From an uncultured Bacteroidales bacterium (GTDB lineage Bacteria > Bacteroidota > Bacteroidia > Bacteroidales > WCHB1-69), in contig CAJOKR010000010.1 of NCBI GenBank assembly GCA_905235135.1, positions 1 to 64,000 on the forward strand: 64,000 bases of DNA, given 5' to 3'. Below the pieces are notes generated by a model. The model ran no database searches. It had not been told where the DNA came from and saw nothing but the letters and a program-made list of their open reading frames with translations. The position numbers were made by a program, and so were the translations under genes. Numbering within the stretch: the stretch's first letter is position 1; each line of letters begins with the position of its first letter. Of the stretch, positions 25,710-33,992 are shown in pieces.

Positions 25710-26281
25710 GCCATCGTTCTCTCAATGATCGGCTTCAGAATCTTCACCCCTGCGAACCGATGTCCCTGCTGGTCGAAATAGTTGAAATCCTGGCATTTCG
25801 GAAATTTCTGTTCGAGGTAGTGGTGGTCGCCGAGGAGCTCGTCGTCGGTGGAGAGGGCGAAGTGGAGGAGGGTGTCGTCGCAGGGCAGCTTGTCGAAGAC
25901 CTTCCGCTCGAAGTCGGCGAACTTGGCGAGGTCGGCGGCGGTGAACTGGTACTCCTCCTTGGTGACGAAGTTCTTCTGTTTGCCGAGGTGTTTGGCCAAC
26001 GTCTCCGACGGCCGGATGGTGGGGTTGATGACCATGACGGGGAGCTTGTGCTTCTTGGCACAGTAGATGGCGAAGAAACCGCCGAGGGAGGTGCCCATAA
26101 CGGCGTTCACGCGCTGCGTGCGCACGAGCGAGTCGAGTTTCTTCTGCACACCGGCGGGGTCTTTGTAGTCGAACGTCGGCGACAGCACCTGCCAGTCGGG
26201 GAACATCTTCTGCAGTTCCTGGGCCTTGTGCCCGCCGCCCGCAGAGTTGAAACCGTGGATATAGAGGATTTTCTTTGCCAT
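25697..26281 (-). CDS. YqiA/UPF0227-like alpha/beta-hydrolase
   Basis: 194 residues. The N-terminal ILYIHGFNSAGGGHKAQ is the oxyanion region, and the nucleophile Ser is in GTSLGG. The acid is probably in STDDELLGDHH and the His in DQQGHRF. Size and motifs match the YqiA/YcfP esterase group, cytosolic proteins acting on small acyl esters, but the substrate is unknown. The C-terminus and TAG stop fall inside the heptamer array at 25691-25709, so the last residues may be repeat-derived. Confidence 0.82.
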   Translation of the reverse strand: MAKKILYIHGFNSAGGGHKAQELQKMFPDWQVLSPTFDYKDPAGVQKKLDSLVRTQRVNAVMGTSLGGFFAIYCAKKHKLPVMVINPTIRPSETLAKHLGKQKNFVTKEEYQFTAADLAKFADFERKVFDKLPCDDTLLHFALSTDDELLGDHHYLEQKFPKCQDFNYFDQQGHRFAGVKILKPIIERTMAVSS

Positions 26282-26302
26282 AACGATTGTTTTTTCGGGG
26301 CG

Positions 26303-26310
26303 CGAAAATA
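26303..26310 (-). promoter_or_regulatory. Bacteroidota -7-like promoter element of the YqiA-like gene
   Basis: The minus strand reads TATTTTCG, one base off TAnnTTTG, 22 nt upstream of the start at 26281. Confidence 0.45.
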
Positions 26311-26322
26311 GTAAAATTTAGG

Positions 26323-27060
26323 CTACAAGCAATAGGCAATTTCCTTGAAGCCGTATGCTTTCCGCGTTCCGTCCGGGAATTCTAGAACTAACCGTCCGAA
26401 GCGGTCAATGTCGCGGATAACACCGTCAATTTGCTGCCCGTTAACTAGATACGGATACATTTCGTTGCGGCGATAGAGGTGCGAAAGGTAGTCTTCGCGG
26501 AGGGCGGCCTCGTGTTCCGCGGACAGCAGCGGACGACGCTCGCGCAAGACGGCGAGGTACTCGTCCATCAACATTCCAACATCGTATTTGCGGCCGGTTT
26601 CGAGGAACAGTGATGTCGGGTTCGGGATCTCCGACGGAAAAACCTCTTCATTGACGTTGATGCCGATGCCCGCGATGGTGAAGTCGAGGCGGTTGCCGGA
26701 GACGGAATGCTCGGTGAGGTCGCCGGCGAGCTTGCGGTCGCGCACGTATAGGTCATTGGGCCATTTGATGAGGACTTCGGGCACGTACTTTGCGAGGTAC
26801 CGGCGGGTGGAGGTCGCGAACCAGAGGTTGAAAACGAACTGGTCGGCGGCGTCCAAGCCGGTTTCAAAGTAAATGCTGGTGAGGATGTTCATTCCCCGCG
26901 AGCTGTGCCATTTGTTGGTGCCTGCGCCTCGTCCGGCGGTTTGGAAGTCGGAATAGACGGCGTAAAGGTCTGGAAGCGGCTCGCCAAACTGCCGCCGTTC
27001 CCTCGCCTGAGCCATCAACCAGGCGTTCGTGGATTCTGTTTCGATTAGATGTTGATTCAT
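26323..27060 (-). CDS. birA: Biotin--[acetyl-CoA-carboxylase] ligase
   Basis: 245 residues starting MNQHLIETESTNAWLM. It attaches biotin to the carrier protein of acetyl-CoA carboxylase or decarboxylases, through biotinyl-AMP. The biotin/ATP loop is GRGAGTNKWHS, the catalytic lysine motif is KWPNDLYV, and LAGDLTE and AGIGINVNEE follow. A short SH3-like C-terminal domain is present. There is no N-terminal helix-turn-helix, so it is a monofunctional ligase and not a repressor. The 59-codon upstream extension of the open frame is rejected because the family begins at this Met and the promoter lies just before it. Divergent from the DUF4197 lipoprotein. Confidence 0.92.
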   Translation of the reverse strand: MNQHLIETESTNAWLMAQARERRQFGEPLPDLYAVYSDFQTAGRGAGTNKWHSSRGMNILTSIYFETGLDAADQFVFNLWFATSTRRYLAKYVPEVLIKWPNDLYVRDRKLAGDLTEHSVSGNRLDFTIAGIGINVNEEVFPSEIPNPTSLFLETGRKYDVGMLMDEYLAVLRERRPLLSAEHEAALREDYLSHLYRRNEMYPYLVNGQQIDGVIRDIDRFGRLVLEFPDGTRKAYGFKEIAYCL

Positions 27061-27063
27061 TCG

Positions 27064-27081
27064 GCAAAAATAGTATTTTTG
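27064..27081. promoter_or_regulatory. Overlapping divergent -7 elements between birA and the DUF4197 gene
   Basis: CAAAAATAGTATTTTTG contains TATTTTTG on each strand, back to back. The minus copy ends 4 nt from the birA ATG and the plus copy lies 32 nt before the lipoprotein ATG. Minus-strand transcripts would be nearly leaderless. Confidence 0.55.
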
Positions 27082-27112
27082 CAGCTTGAATTTGAAAATC
27101 GAAAAAAGAGAT

Positions 27113-27808
27113 ATGAAAAAGCTGAGTATCCTATTGGGAATGGCCTTGATGGCCGTGGTTACACTGTTCTCCTGCAAAGACGAGAGCGGCACATACGTGG
27201 AACAATTATACACGAACGCACAAAAGGATGTGGCCATCCGGGAATGTCTGAGAACCTCCGCAGACTCTGCGGTGAACCACCTCTGCGTGCCCGACGGCTT
27301 CTACAACTACAACGACGCGGCCTACCGAATTGATTTCGATCTGTTGCAGTCCTCCCTCTTCGACACACTGGAGAACCACGGGTACGGCTACCTCTCCGAC
27401 ACGCTGATTCTCCGCACCAACCGACTGGCGGAGAGCTGCGGCGGACAAATCCTTCCCACGCTGAAGACGGCCATCGATTCGTTGGTTATCACGGACTACG
27501 ATGCGCTGGTCTATGGTTCCCCTGATGCCATCACCCGCTATTTCACGCTGTTGGGCTACAGCTTCTTGAAGACCTCTTTCCAGACCCCGGTGACCATCCG
27601 TATGAACCTCTACGGCGTGAATGAAGTCTGGAATGAGATGACACAGCGATACACGCAATACAGCATCACCCCGCTGAACTTCGACCTTTCGAACTACATC
27701 GTGGAGGAAATGCTGGACGGCATTCTGGTAGAGATGAGCCTTGAAGAGGGACTGATTCGCACCGATTCCACGCACCGCAACGAGAAGACGAAGCTGCTGG
27801 CAAAATAA
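27113..27808 (+). CDS. DUF4197 family lipoprotein
   Basis: 231 residues with a lipoprotein signal (MKKLSILLGMALMAVVTLFSC). The mature part matches the DUF4197 pattern: ECLRTSADSAVNHLCVPDGFYN, then a helical region with LPTLKTAIDSLVITDYDALV and DAITRYFTLLGYSFLKTSF. Family members are envelope proteins of unknown function. The start is chosen at the Met before the Lys-Lys signal, 9 codons inside the open frame. Two palindromic repeats separate it from the phosphofructokinase gene. Confidence 0.82.
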   Translation: MKKLSILLGMALMAVVTLFSCKDESGTYVEQLYTNAQKDVAIRECLRTSADSAVNHLCVPDGFYNYNDAAYRIDFDLLQSSLFDTLENHGYGYLSDTLILRTNRLAESCGGQILPTLKTAIDSLVITDYDALVYGSPDAITRYFTLLGYSFLKTSFQTPVTIRMNLYGVNEVWNEMTQRYTQYSITPLNFDLSNYIVEEMLDGILVEMSLEEGLIRTDSTHRNEKTKLLAK

Positions 27809-27817
27809 TATCGGTCT

Positions 27818-27894
27818 GTAGAGACGCGCCATGGCACGTCTCTACAATGAAACGGGATGCATTGCCGTAGAGACGCAATGCTTTGCGTCTCTAC
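27818..27894. repeat. Two dispersed 28-bp palindromes before the phosphofructokinase gene
   Basis: Copies at 27818-27845 (centre CGCCATGGCA) and 27867-27894 (centre CAATGCTTTG) lie in the gap after the DUF4197 gene, 38 nt and more before the PFK start. Confidence 0.93.
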
Positions 27895-27932
27895 AACGGA
27901 AACGACAATTATTAACATTAAAAAATATCAAT

Positions 27933-29165
27933 ATGAGAAAAGACAAACTCTTCAACGGCAAAACGTTAGCGATTCTTTCCGGCGGCGGCGACACCCCGGC
28001 CATCAACTCCAGCATCGAAGCGGTGCGCAACCGCGCTTCCATGCTCGGCTTCCGCGTCTATGGCGTGCTGCGCGGCTGGAAAGGCCTGCTCGGCGACGGC
28101 GACATCGTTGACCTCACCAATATCCCCTACAACGGCCTCTACGGCGGCACCGCGCTGCTCTCCAGCCGTACCAACCCCTTCCCGAGCAAGAAGAGTCCCG
28201 AAGACCGCTCCCAACAGATTCTCCGCAACATCGAACGCTACAAAATCGACGTGCTCGTGACCATCGGCGGCGACGACACCAACGGCGCGGCCAAGAAGAT
28301 GTACGAGACCTACGGCATCCCCGTCATCGGTTTCCCGAAAACCATCGACAACGACCTGCGCACCCGCACATACCACCACTACAACGGCCAACAGCATGAG
28401 ACCGTGTTGTGCCCCGGCTTCCCGTCCGGCGCCATGGCCATCAAGAAACTGACGGCCAAGCTGCACACCACCAACGAGTCGCACCAACGTATCATGGTCC
28501 TCGAAGTGATGGGCCGCGACGCGGGCTGGCTCACCGGTACGGCCTCCTTCGGCGGTGCCCAGATGGCATTGGTTCCCGAGGTCGAGATGACCAAGGAGCG
28601 CAAGGAGTTCTTCTTCGAATCCGTGAAGGAGATGTACATGCGTTCCCCGAAACACAGCCTCATCATCGCGGTTTCCGAGGGTGTTCGCTGGTGGGACGAC
28701 GAGAAACAGGAACTCGGCATGGTGTATGCCAGCTCCGACCTTGACGAGTATGGTCACCCGCGTTTCGGCGGTGTGAGCGGCGTCATCGCTTCCGAAATCA
28801 ACAAGCGTCTCGGCATCGAAGCCCGCGGACAGATCTCCGGCTACATCCCGCGTTCCGGCAAGTGCTACGAGTACGACCGCCGGCTGACCTCCACGCTGGC
28901 CGACAAAGTCGTCGATCTGCTGCTCCGCGAGGATTATGGCAAGATGCCCGTGCTCCGCGACATCGTCCCTTATGACGAACTTGAAGAGTTCCACACTGAC
29001 GCCATCGAGATGGGCAACATCGGCAACTTCCCGCTGCCGGCTGCCTACTACGACGCCAACAAGTTCCAGTTCACCGACCAGTACACCAACTTCCTGACCA
29101 ATATCATCGGCGCACCCTACCGCATGGAGTTCACCCAGAATTTCCCGATTGTGATTCCGGAATAG
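27933..29165 (+). CDS. Phosphofructokinase, pyrophosphate-type signature
   Basis: 410 residues. It converts fructose-6-phosphate to fructose-1,6-bisphosphate in glycolysis. The nucleotide/PPi loop is GGGDTPAINS. The key residues are GGDDT (Asp115) and PKTIDND (Lys136); Asp at the first position and Lys at the second mark PPi-dependent enzymes, where ATP enzymes have Gly at both. A PPi enzyme is reversible and saves ATP, fitting an anaerobic fermenter. MGRDAGWL and the sugar-binding MEVMGR-like VLEVMGRDAG are present. The start is placed at MRKDKLFNGKTLAILSGG, not at the longer frame that reads through the repeats. Confidence 0.9.
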   Translation: MRKDKLFNGKTLAILSGGGDTPAINSSIEAVRNRASMLGFRVYGVLRGWKGLLGDGDIVDLTNIPYNGLYGGTALLSSRTNPFPSKKSPEDRSQQILRNIERYKIDVLVTIGGDDTNGAAKKMYETYGIPVIGFPKTIDNDLRTRTYHHYNGQQHETVLCPGFPSGAMAIKKLTAKLHTTNESHQRIMVLEVMGRDAGWLTGTASFGGAQMALVPEVEMTKERKEFFFESVKEMYMRSPKHSLIIAVSEGVRWWDDEKQELGMVYASSDLDEYGHPRFGGVSGVIASEINKRLGIEARGQISGYIPRSGKCYEYDRRLTSTLADKVVDLLLREDYGKMPVLRDIVPYDELEEFHTDAIEMGNIGNFPLPAAYYDANKFQFTDQYTNFLTNIIGAPYRMEFTQNFPIVIPE

Positions 29166-29275
29166 GATCAGTGATTAGTGATTAGTGATTAGTGATTAGT
29201 GATTAGTGATTTGTGATTAGTGATTTGTGATCAGTGATTAGTGATTAGTGATCAGTGATTAGTGATTAGTGAATG
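29166..29275. repeat. Tandem heptamer array (GTGATTA)n
   Basis: About 15 units of GTGATTA with GTGATCA and GTGATTT variants run directly from the stop codon of the PFK gene. It is the longest heptamer array inside the window. Confidence 0.93.
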
Positions 29276-29303
29276 AAATAGTTTAATTTCCTTAAACATA
29301 ATT

Positions 29304-29372
29304 CCTTAAGCAGTCCCGTCAGGGGCAAGAGCTCGGTAGCCCAGGGTAAGGCCGAAGACCGCCGCCCTGGGG
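29304..29372 (+). promoter_or_regulatory. Multi-hairpin leader element, divergent copy upstream of murA
   Basis: Begins CCTTAAGCAG with a TCCC/GGGG hairpin, then a long GCCCAGGG/GCCCTGGGGC hairpin. It ends 17 nt before the murA ATG. It keeps the start and general layout of the other copies but has a different second stem. Confidence 0.6.
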
Positions 29373-29389
29373 CCGAAAGAACAAACATC

Positions 29390-30697
29390 ATGGCAGAGTT
29401 TATCATACAAGGCGGCCATCGGCTAAAAGGCGAGATCACCCCGCAGGGCGCGAAGAACGAAGCCCTGCAGGTGCTTTCGGCCGTGTTGCTGACCGACGAG
29501 CCGGTCACCATTTCCAACATCCCGAACATCCTCGACACGCAGCGCTATCGCGAAATCTTAGCACTGATGGGGGTGAAGATCACGGAAGTGGACGAACATA
29601 CGTTCACGTTTCAGGCCGAGGATGTCGATTTCGAGCAGCTGCGCACCGACGAGTTTTCGCGGCTATCGACCAAGATCCGCGCCTCCATCATGGTGCTCGG
29701 TCCGCTGTTGGGTCGTTACGGCAAGGCCTACTCCGGCAAACCCGGCGGCGACCAGATTGGACGGCGACCGCTGACCACCCACTTCGAAGGGTTGGAGAAG
29801 CTCGGGGCGGTGATCTCCACCTCCCCGGACGAGAAGTTCTTCGAGCTGGAAGCCAAGCAGTTGAAGGGCTGCTACATGCAGCTGAACGAGCCTTCCGTGA
29901 CGGGTACCGCCAACATCGTGATGGCGGCAGTGCTGGCGGAAGGCGAGACCACCATATTCAACGCCGCCTGCGAACCCTATCTGTACCAGCTCTGCACCAT
30001 GCTTAACAACATGGGCGCGAAGATTTCCGGTATCGGTTCCAATTTGCTGAAGATTCAGGGGGTCAAGAAGTTGCACGGATGCACGCATCGAATCTTCCCC
30101 GACATGATCGAGGTGGGCAGCTTTATCGGCATGGCGGCGATGACCCAGTCGGAGCTGACCATCAAGGATTGCGCCTGCGACCATCTCGGACTGATTCCTT
30201 ACACCTTTGGCAAGATGGGCGTGCAGTTCGAGCGGAAAGGTGATGACCTCATCGTCCACGGGCAGGAGCCTTACAGCATCTACTCCGACCCGCGCGAGGC
30301 CTCCATCCTGACCATCGCCGACGCCCCGTGGCCGGGGTTCACCCCCGACCTCATCAGCATCGCCCTCGTGACGGCCATACAGGCCAAAGGCAGCGTGCTG
30401 ATCCACCAGAAGATGTTCGAGAGCCGCTTGTTCTTCGTCGATATGCTGCAGTCGATGGGCGCGCAGATCGTGCTTTGCGACCCGCACCGCGCCATCGTGA
30501 TTGGCTTGGCTCGCGAGAAACGTCTGCGAGCCACCAAGATGTCCTCCCCCGACATCCGCGCCGGTATCGCCCTGCTCATCGCGGCCCTGTCCGCCGAAGG
30601 CAAGAGCGTCATCCAGAACGTTGAGCAGATTGACCGTGGCTACGAGCATATCGTGGAACGGCTGAATGCATTAGGTGCGAAAATCGAACGCGTATGA
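29390..30697 (+). CDS. murA: UDP-N-acetylglucosamine 1-carboxyvinyltransferase, Asp-type active site
   Basis: 435 residues. Catalyses the first committed step of peptidoglycan synthesis, transferring enolpyruvate from PEP to UDP-GlcNAc in the cytoplasm. GAKNEALQ carries the conserved Lys-Asn. The active-site loop reads KPGGDQIGRRPL, so the usual Cys (Cys115 in E. coli) is Asp121 here. Asp at this position is known in naturally fosfomycin-resistant MurA enzymes. Its stop codon overlaps the start of the glycosyltransferase gene (ATGA), so the two are coupled. Confidence 0.94.
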   Translation: MAEFIIQGGHRLKGEITPQGAKNEALQVLSAVLLTDEPVTISNIPNILDTQRYREILALMGVKITEVDEHTFTFQAEDVDFEQLRTDEFSRLSTKIRASIMVLGPLLGRYGKAYSGKPGGDQIGRRPLTTHFEGLEKLGAVISTSPDEKFFELEAKQLKGCYMQLNEPSVTGTANIVMAAVLAEGETTIFNAACEPYLYQLCTMLNNMGAKISGIGSNLLKIQGVKKLHGCTHRIFPDMIEVGSFIGMAAMTQSELTIKDCACDHLGLIPYTFGKMGVQFERKGDDLIVHGQEPYSIYSDPREASILTIADAPWPGFTPDLISIALVTAIQAKGSVLIHQKMFESRLFFVDMLQSMGAQIVLCDPHRAIVIGLAREKRLRATKMSSPDIRAGIALLIAALSAEGKSVIQNVEQIDRGYEHIVERLNALGAKIERV

Positions 30698-31476
30698 TTA
30701 CCGGTATCATCACCACCTTAAACGAATCCAAAAACATCGAAGCCTGCATCCACTCTCTGCAGAGGGTGTGCGATGAGGTCATCGTCACCGACTCCTGCAG
30801 CAAGGACGACACCGTCGAGTTGGCGGAGAAGGCTGGCGCGCGCGTCTTCGTGCATCCCTACATCGGCGACGGGCCGCAGAAGAACCTGCCGTTGGAACAT
30901 GCCAAGAACGACTGGGTGCTCAGTCTCGATGCAGACGAACGACTCACCGACGAGCTCGTGGCGACCATCCAACAGCTGGATCTGGAGCACACTCCATACG
31001 ACGGCTTCGCCATCCGCCGGCGCAATTACATCGGGGAGCGGTGGGTGAAGGCCTGCAACTGGTACCCTGACTGGCTCGTGCGGCTCTATCGCAAGGACAA
31101 GCTACGCTTCCTCGACCGCAAGCAGCACGCCTTCGTGCCCGAGAAGAACACGAAACGCCTCAAGGCCGACATCATCCACTACCGTTACAAAAACTACGAC
31201 AGCCTCTTCTCCAAGCCCGAACGCAACTACAGCTCTCGGGGCGCAAAAATCCTCTACCTTCAAGGGAAGAAGGCCAACGCTTTCTCGCCGTTTTTCCACG
31301 GATTAGCGGCCTTCATCAGCAACTACTTCTTCCGTGGCGGCATTCTCGGCGGCCTCGACGGCTACGTGCTCTCCCGCGCCGTCGCCCACAACAGTTTCCT
31401 CAAATACGCGAAACTGTTGGAGTTCCAAAGGGACAAGTCGGTGAGGGAGGCGGAGGATTGGGAATCCGTGTGGTAA
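30694..31476 (+). CDS. Glycosyltransferase family 2, WaaE/KdtX-like
   Basis: 260 residues. The GT-A fold N-terminus is GIITTLNESKNIEACIHSL, with VTDSCSKDDTVELAE and the metal-binding DXD motif LDADERL. It resembles the LPS-core glucosyltransferases of the WaaE/KdtX type, which act at the inner membrane face; a C-terminal hydrophobic segment (FFHGLAAFISNYFF) supports membrane association. Overlaps murA by 4 nt. Confidence 0.87.
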   Translation: MITGIITTLNESKNIEACIHSLQRVCDEVIVTDSCSKDDTVELAEKAGARVFVHPYIGDGPQKNLPLEHAKNDWVLSLDADERLTDELVATIQQLDLEHTPYDGFAIRRRNYIGERWVKACNWYPDWLVRLYRKDKLRFLDRKQHAFVPEKNTKRLKADIIHYRYKNYDSLFSKPERNYSSRGAKILYLQGKKANAFSPFFHGLAAFISNYFFRGGILGGLDGYVLSRAVAHNSFLKYAKLLEFQRDKSVREAEDWESVW

Positions 31477-31493
31477 GATGGAATAAGGTTGAG

Positions 31494-31512
31494 GGTTTAA
31501 GGTTTAAGGTTA
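31494..31512. repeat. Short (GGTTTAA) heptamer array
   Basis: Two full and one partial 7-bp units, the complement of the unit at 1-98, between the glycosyltransferase and the beta-barrel gene. Confidence 0.6.
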
Positions 31513-31537
31513 GGTGGTTAAGGACAAAGATAATAAT

Positions 31538-32191
31538 ATGACAAGAAAAATCACCATATTGGCCGTATTAATCGGCCTGTTCATGACTGGTTTCGCGCAG
31601 GAAAAGGAAAAACCCGACAATTCCCGTTTCTACGGCGGGGTAAGGGTTGGATTTACCGCGTCGCAGATTTCCGGCGACGACCTATCCGGGTTCCATAAGG
31701 TGGGCGCGGCGGCGGGCGCGTTTGTCAACCACACCATCGTTCCGTCAGGGCGGCTGAAACTGCAATTAGAGCTGGATTTCATGATGAAAGGGAGCCATTC
31801 CTACTCTCCGAAAAATGATTTTGCCGACAACTTTTACTCACTTACATTAGGCTACGTGGAAATGCCCCTATTGGTGGTATGGACGGCGGGAAAATGGACC
31901 TTGTGGGGAAAGCCTTTCCAATTCGAGTTAGAAATCGGCCCGGTGTTCGGAGTGAATGTCTTCAGTCGTGAACGTGAGGCGAATGGGCTGATTGTCGGAC
32001 GACCTCCGTTCCGCTGGTACGAATTTTCTGGCATCGCAGGCATCTCCCTTATGATTGCCGACCACCACAGCGTGAATTTCCGTTTCGAAAATTCCATCGT
32101 GCCTGTGCGCATCCCCACGTGGGTGTACGACCGCGTGGTGTACAAGCAGTTCAATTCGGTAATGACATTCAGTTACTGTTACCAATTTTAG
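31538..32191 (+). CDS. PorT-like outer-membrane beta-barrel protein
   Basis: 217 residues: signal peptide (MTRKITILAVLIGLFMTGFAQ), then alternating amphipathic strands typical of the PorT/OMP_b-brl family (GGVRVGFTASQISGDDLSGF; LQLELDFMMKGSH; VEMPLLVVW; EIGPVFGVN). It ends in an aromatic residue (YQF), as outer-membrane barrels do. It is likely an outer-membrane protein; PorT itself belongs to the T9SS, but this family has many paralogues and I do not claim that identity. Confidence 0.8.
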   Translation: MTRKITILAVLIGLFMTGFAQEKEKPDNSRFYGGVRVGFTASQISGDDLSGFHKVGAAAGAFVNHTIVPSGRLKLQLELDFMMKGSHSYSPKNDFADNFYSLTLGYVEMPLLVVWTAGKWTLWGKPFQFELEIGPVFGVNVFSREREANGLIVGRPPFRWYEFSGIAGISLMIADHHSVNFRFENSIVPVRIPTWVYDRVVYKQFNSVMTFSYCYQF

Positions 32192-32214
32192 GGAACAATG
32201 ATTTGTAGTACGTT

Positions 32215-32242
32215 GTAGAGACACACGGCCGTGCGTCTCTAC
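32215..32242. repeat. Dispersed 28-bp palindrome (CGGCCG-centred)
   Basis: Arm GTAGAGACA, centre CACGGCCGTG, arm CGTCTCTAC; one mismatch. It lies between convergent genes and ends 6 nt before the 3' end of the Ig-like lipoprotein gene. Confidence 0.92.
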
Positions 32243-32247
32243 AGGCA

Positions 32248-33906
32248 TCACATCCCTATCGCAAACGTCTCTTCACTGTCCCAATAGGCGCGAATATTGA
32301 TATTTGTCGGGAAATTGTACATGGTCTCCGGCTGCAGTTTCTTCCGATAGTCACCGGGATCCCAACGACCGTTTCGGTTCTCGTCGCAAAAAGCACTGAC
32401 ACGATAAGCACCGGGATTCAAGAAGGGATAAGTAATTGTTTTTGAGGCGGTAAGAACATCCTCCTGTACAATTTTGTCGTTGCTCCACAACGTGACCACA
32501 TACTGTTTCCCATCGTCCGGGAGCTGGTAATTCATGATCAGCGTGCCATAATCCTTCTCGGATTTGGTGGTGAATTGCGTCCGTAACGTGTCGTTGGTGA
32601 GACCGTTGTATCCGAAAAATACCGAATCGGGAATCATCACCGAATAGCTTTTCTTTTCCGTAACCGTCATCGGCAAAGGCAGTTGCAGCGTAAACGTGTC
32701 GGGCACGGTGTAGTGATAGACGACCGTGTCCTTGTGGTCCTGCTGCTGCGAATAGACCCATACGCTGAATGTGTCGGTCGGGCGCACAGGGTACGAAAAA
32801 CGTAGCGTGAGCGGCAGATGGTACTCGCCCGCATTCGTGAAGCTCACCGATAACTTTGGAGTGGTCTGCTGACCGCGACCGCGACCGCCGGACGACTTCT
32901 CCTTATACGGTATCAGCTTCACCGTATCTATGTGATTATCAGCATTAAAATAATAAAATACGGTATCTGTTAACGGCGTTTTGAGATACCACGTGACCGT
33001 ATCATGCGTGGCGTTAATCTGCTCAAAATAATCCAACGCTTCCGCCTCCGGAGTGACGGAGAAATCAACAAAACGGAGCTTGTACGGGAATTTATAGACC
33101 CCCGCCGCGGGATTGTCGTAGCGGGAGAGCACTTGCACAGAATCCGCGCCGGCGAAAGACATGAGGGTAACGAGCGGCAGCTCAGCCTTCAGCGAATCGG
33201 CGGCGGTATCGGGCAGTGCACGGACAGCCGTAACAACCGCCTCCTGAAAGGCAATCTCCTCGTTGGGCAGGTCGAAACGGAAATTCGAGTTGATATCCTT
33301 GAGCGCAAAAATCTTATAGTCGCCAGGCGCGATATTCTTCAGCAGGAAACTTCCGTCGGCAAGCGACTTCGCGACATAATTCGGCATTGTGGTGAGCGGC
33401 AGCGAGTCGGCATTACCCTTGTAGAGCAGCACGTAGAAATCTTTGGCAGGTGCGAGCGTCTTGGCATCGAGGATATTGCCGCGAATCATGTAATCGTCCA
33501 GACTGTCGCCCGTGGAAAATCCGTAATGGAAATAGCTCAATGGATTGCCCTCATGGAAATCCTTGATAGCTTCTGAGAAGACCATATTGTATGTGGTGTT
33601 TGCTCGCAACGTATCTTTAAACTTGATTACCAGCGATTTGCCCTTGACCGTATAGTCGGGATTCTTAGTCAACGGAGGAGATATGAGCACGTTCTCGTTC
33701 GGGTTGTTCACCGTAACGAACTCGTCGAACCAGATGCGAATGTACTTTTCATTGAAACGCACAGTGCCGTCGGCAGGCTCCACCTTCAGCACCTTCGGCG
33801 GGGTCGAATCCTTCGGTCCACCCGTCGGGGTGGTAATTTTCGCACAACCGGCGAGAAACAACGCCACGAGGCTGACAATTGCAGTAATGTACGTGTTCGC
33901 TCTCAT
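32248..33906 (-). CDS. Ig-like domain (Big_5) lipoprotein
   Basis: 552 residues. The lipoprotein signal ends FLAGC. A Pro/Gly-rich linker (TTPTGGPKDSTPPKV) leads into a bacterial Ig-like Big_5 domain (PADGTVRFNEKYIRIWFDEF). A carboxypeptidase-regulatory-like domain follows (ADGSFLLKNIAPGDYKIFAL). A second such segment at the end has FCDENRNGRWDPGDY, a calcium-loop-like motif. This architecture is widespread in Bacteroidota and usually surface-exposed; its function is unknown. Divergent from hypB with back-to-back promoters. Confidence 0.82.
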   Translation of the reverse strand: MRANTYITAIVSLVALFLAGCAKITTPTGGPKDSTPPKVLKVEPADGTVRFNEKYIRIWFDEFVTVNNPNENVLISPPLTKNPDYTVKGKSLVIKFKDTLRANTTYNMVFSEAIKDFHEGNPLSYFHYGFSTGDSLDDYMIRGNILDAKTLAPAKDFYVLLYKGNADSLPLTTMPNYVAKSLADGSFLLKNIAPGDYKIFALKDINSNFRFDLPNEEIAFQEAVVTAVRALPDTAADSLKAELPLVTLMSFAGADSVQVLSRYDNPAAGVYKFPYKLRFVDFSVTPEAEALDYFEQINATHDTVTWYLKTPLTDTVFYYFNADNHIDTVKLIPYKEKSSGGRGRGQQTTPKLSVSFTNAGEYHLPLTLRFSYPVRPTDTFSVWVYSQQQDHKDTVVYHYTVPDTFTLQLPLPMTVTEKKSYSVMIPDSVFFGYNGLTNDTLRTQFTTKSEKDYGTLIMNYQLPDDGKQYVVTLWSNDKIVQEDVLTASKTITYPFLNPGAYRVSAFCDENRNGRWDPGDYRKKLQPETMYNFPTNINIRAYWDSEETFAIGM

Positions 33907-33943
33907 TCTCGAATTAACGTTTCGTCTTCTCAAATTTCGGCCG

Positions 33944-33971
33944 CGAAAATACAAAAAAAATCGTACTTTTG
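33944..33971. promoter_or_regulatory. Divergent -7 elements between the Ig-like lipoprotein and hypB
   Basis: On minus, 33944-33951 reads TATTTTCG; on plus, 33964-33971 is TACTTTTG. They lie about 38 nt and 22 nt upstream of the two starts. Confidence 0.6.
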
Positions 33972-33992
33972 CCAATTCAAAAAACTATCCGA

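Noticed and set aside
29166..29275. CRISPR array after the phosphofructokinase gene
   Set aside because: Direct heptamer tandem repeats with no spacers.
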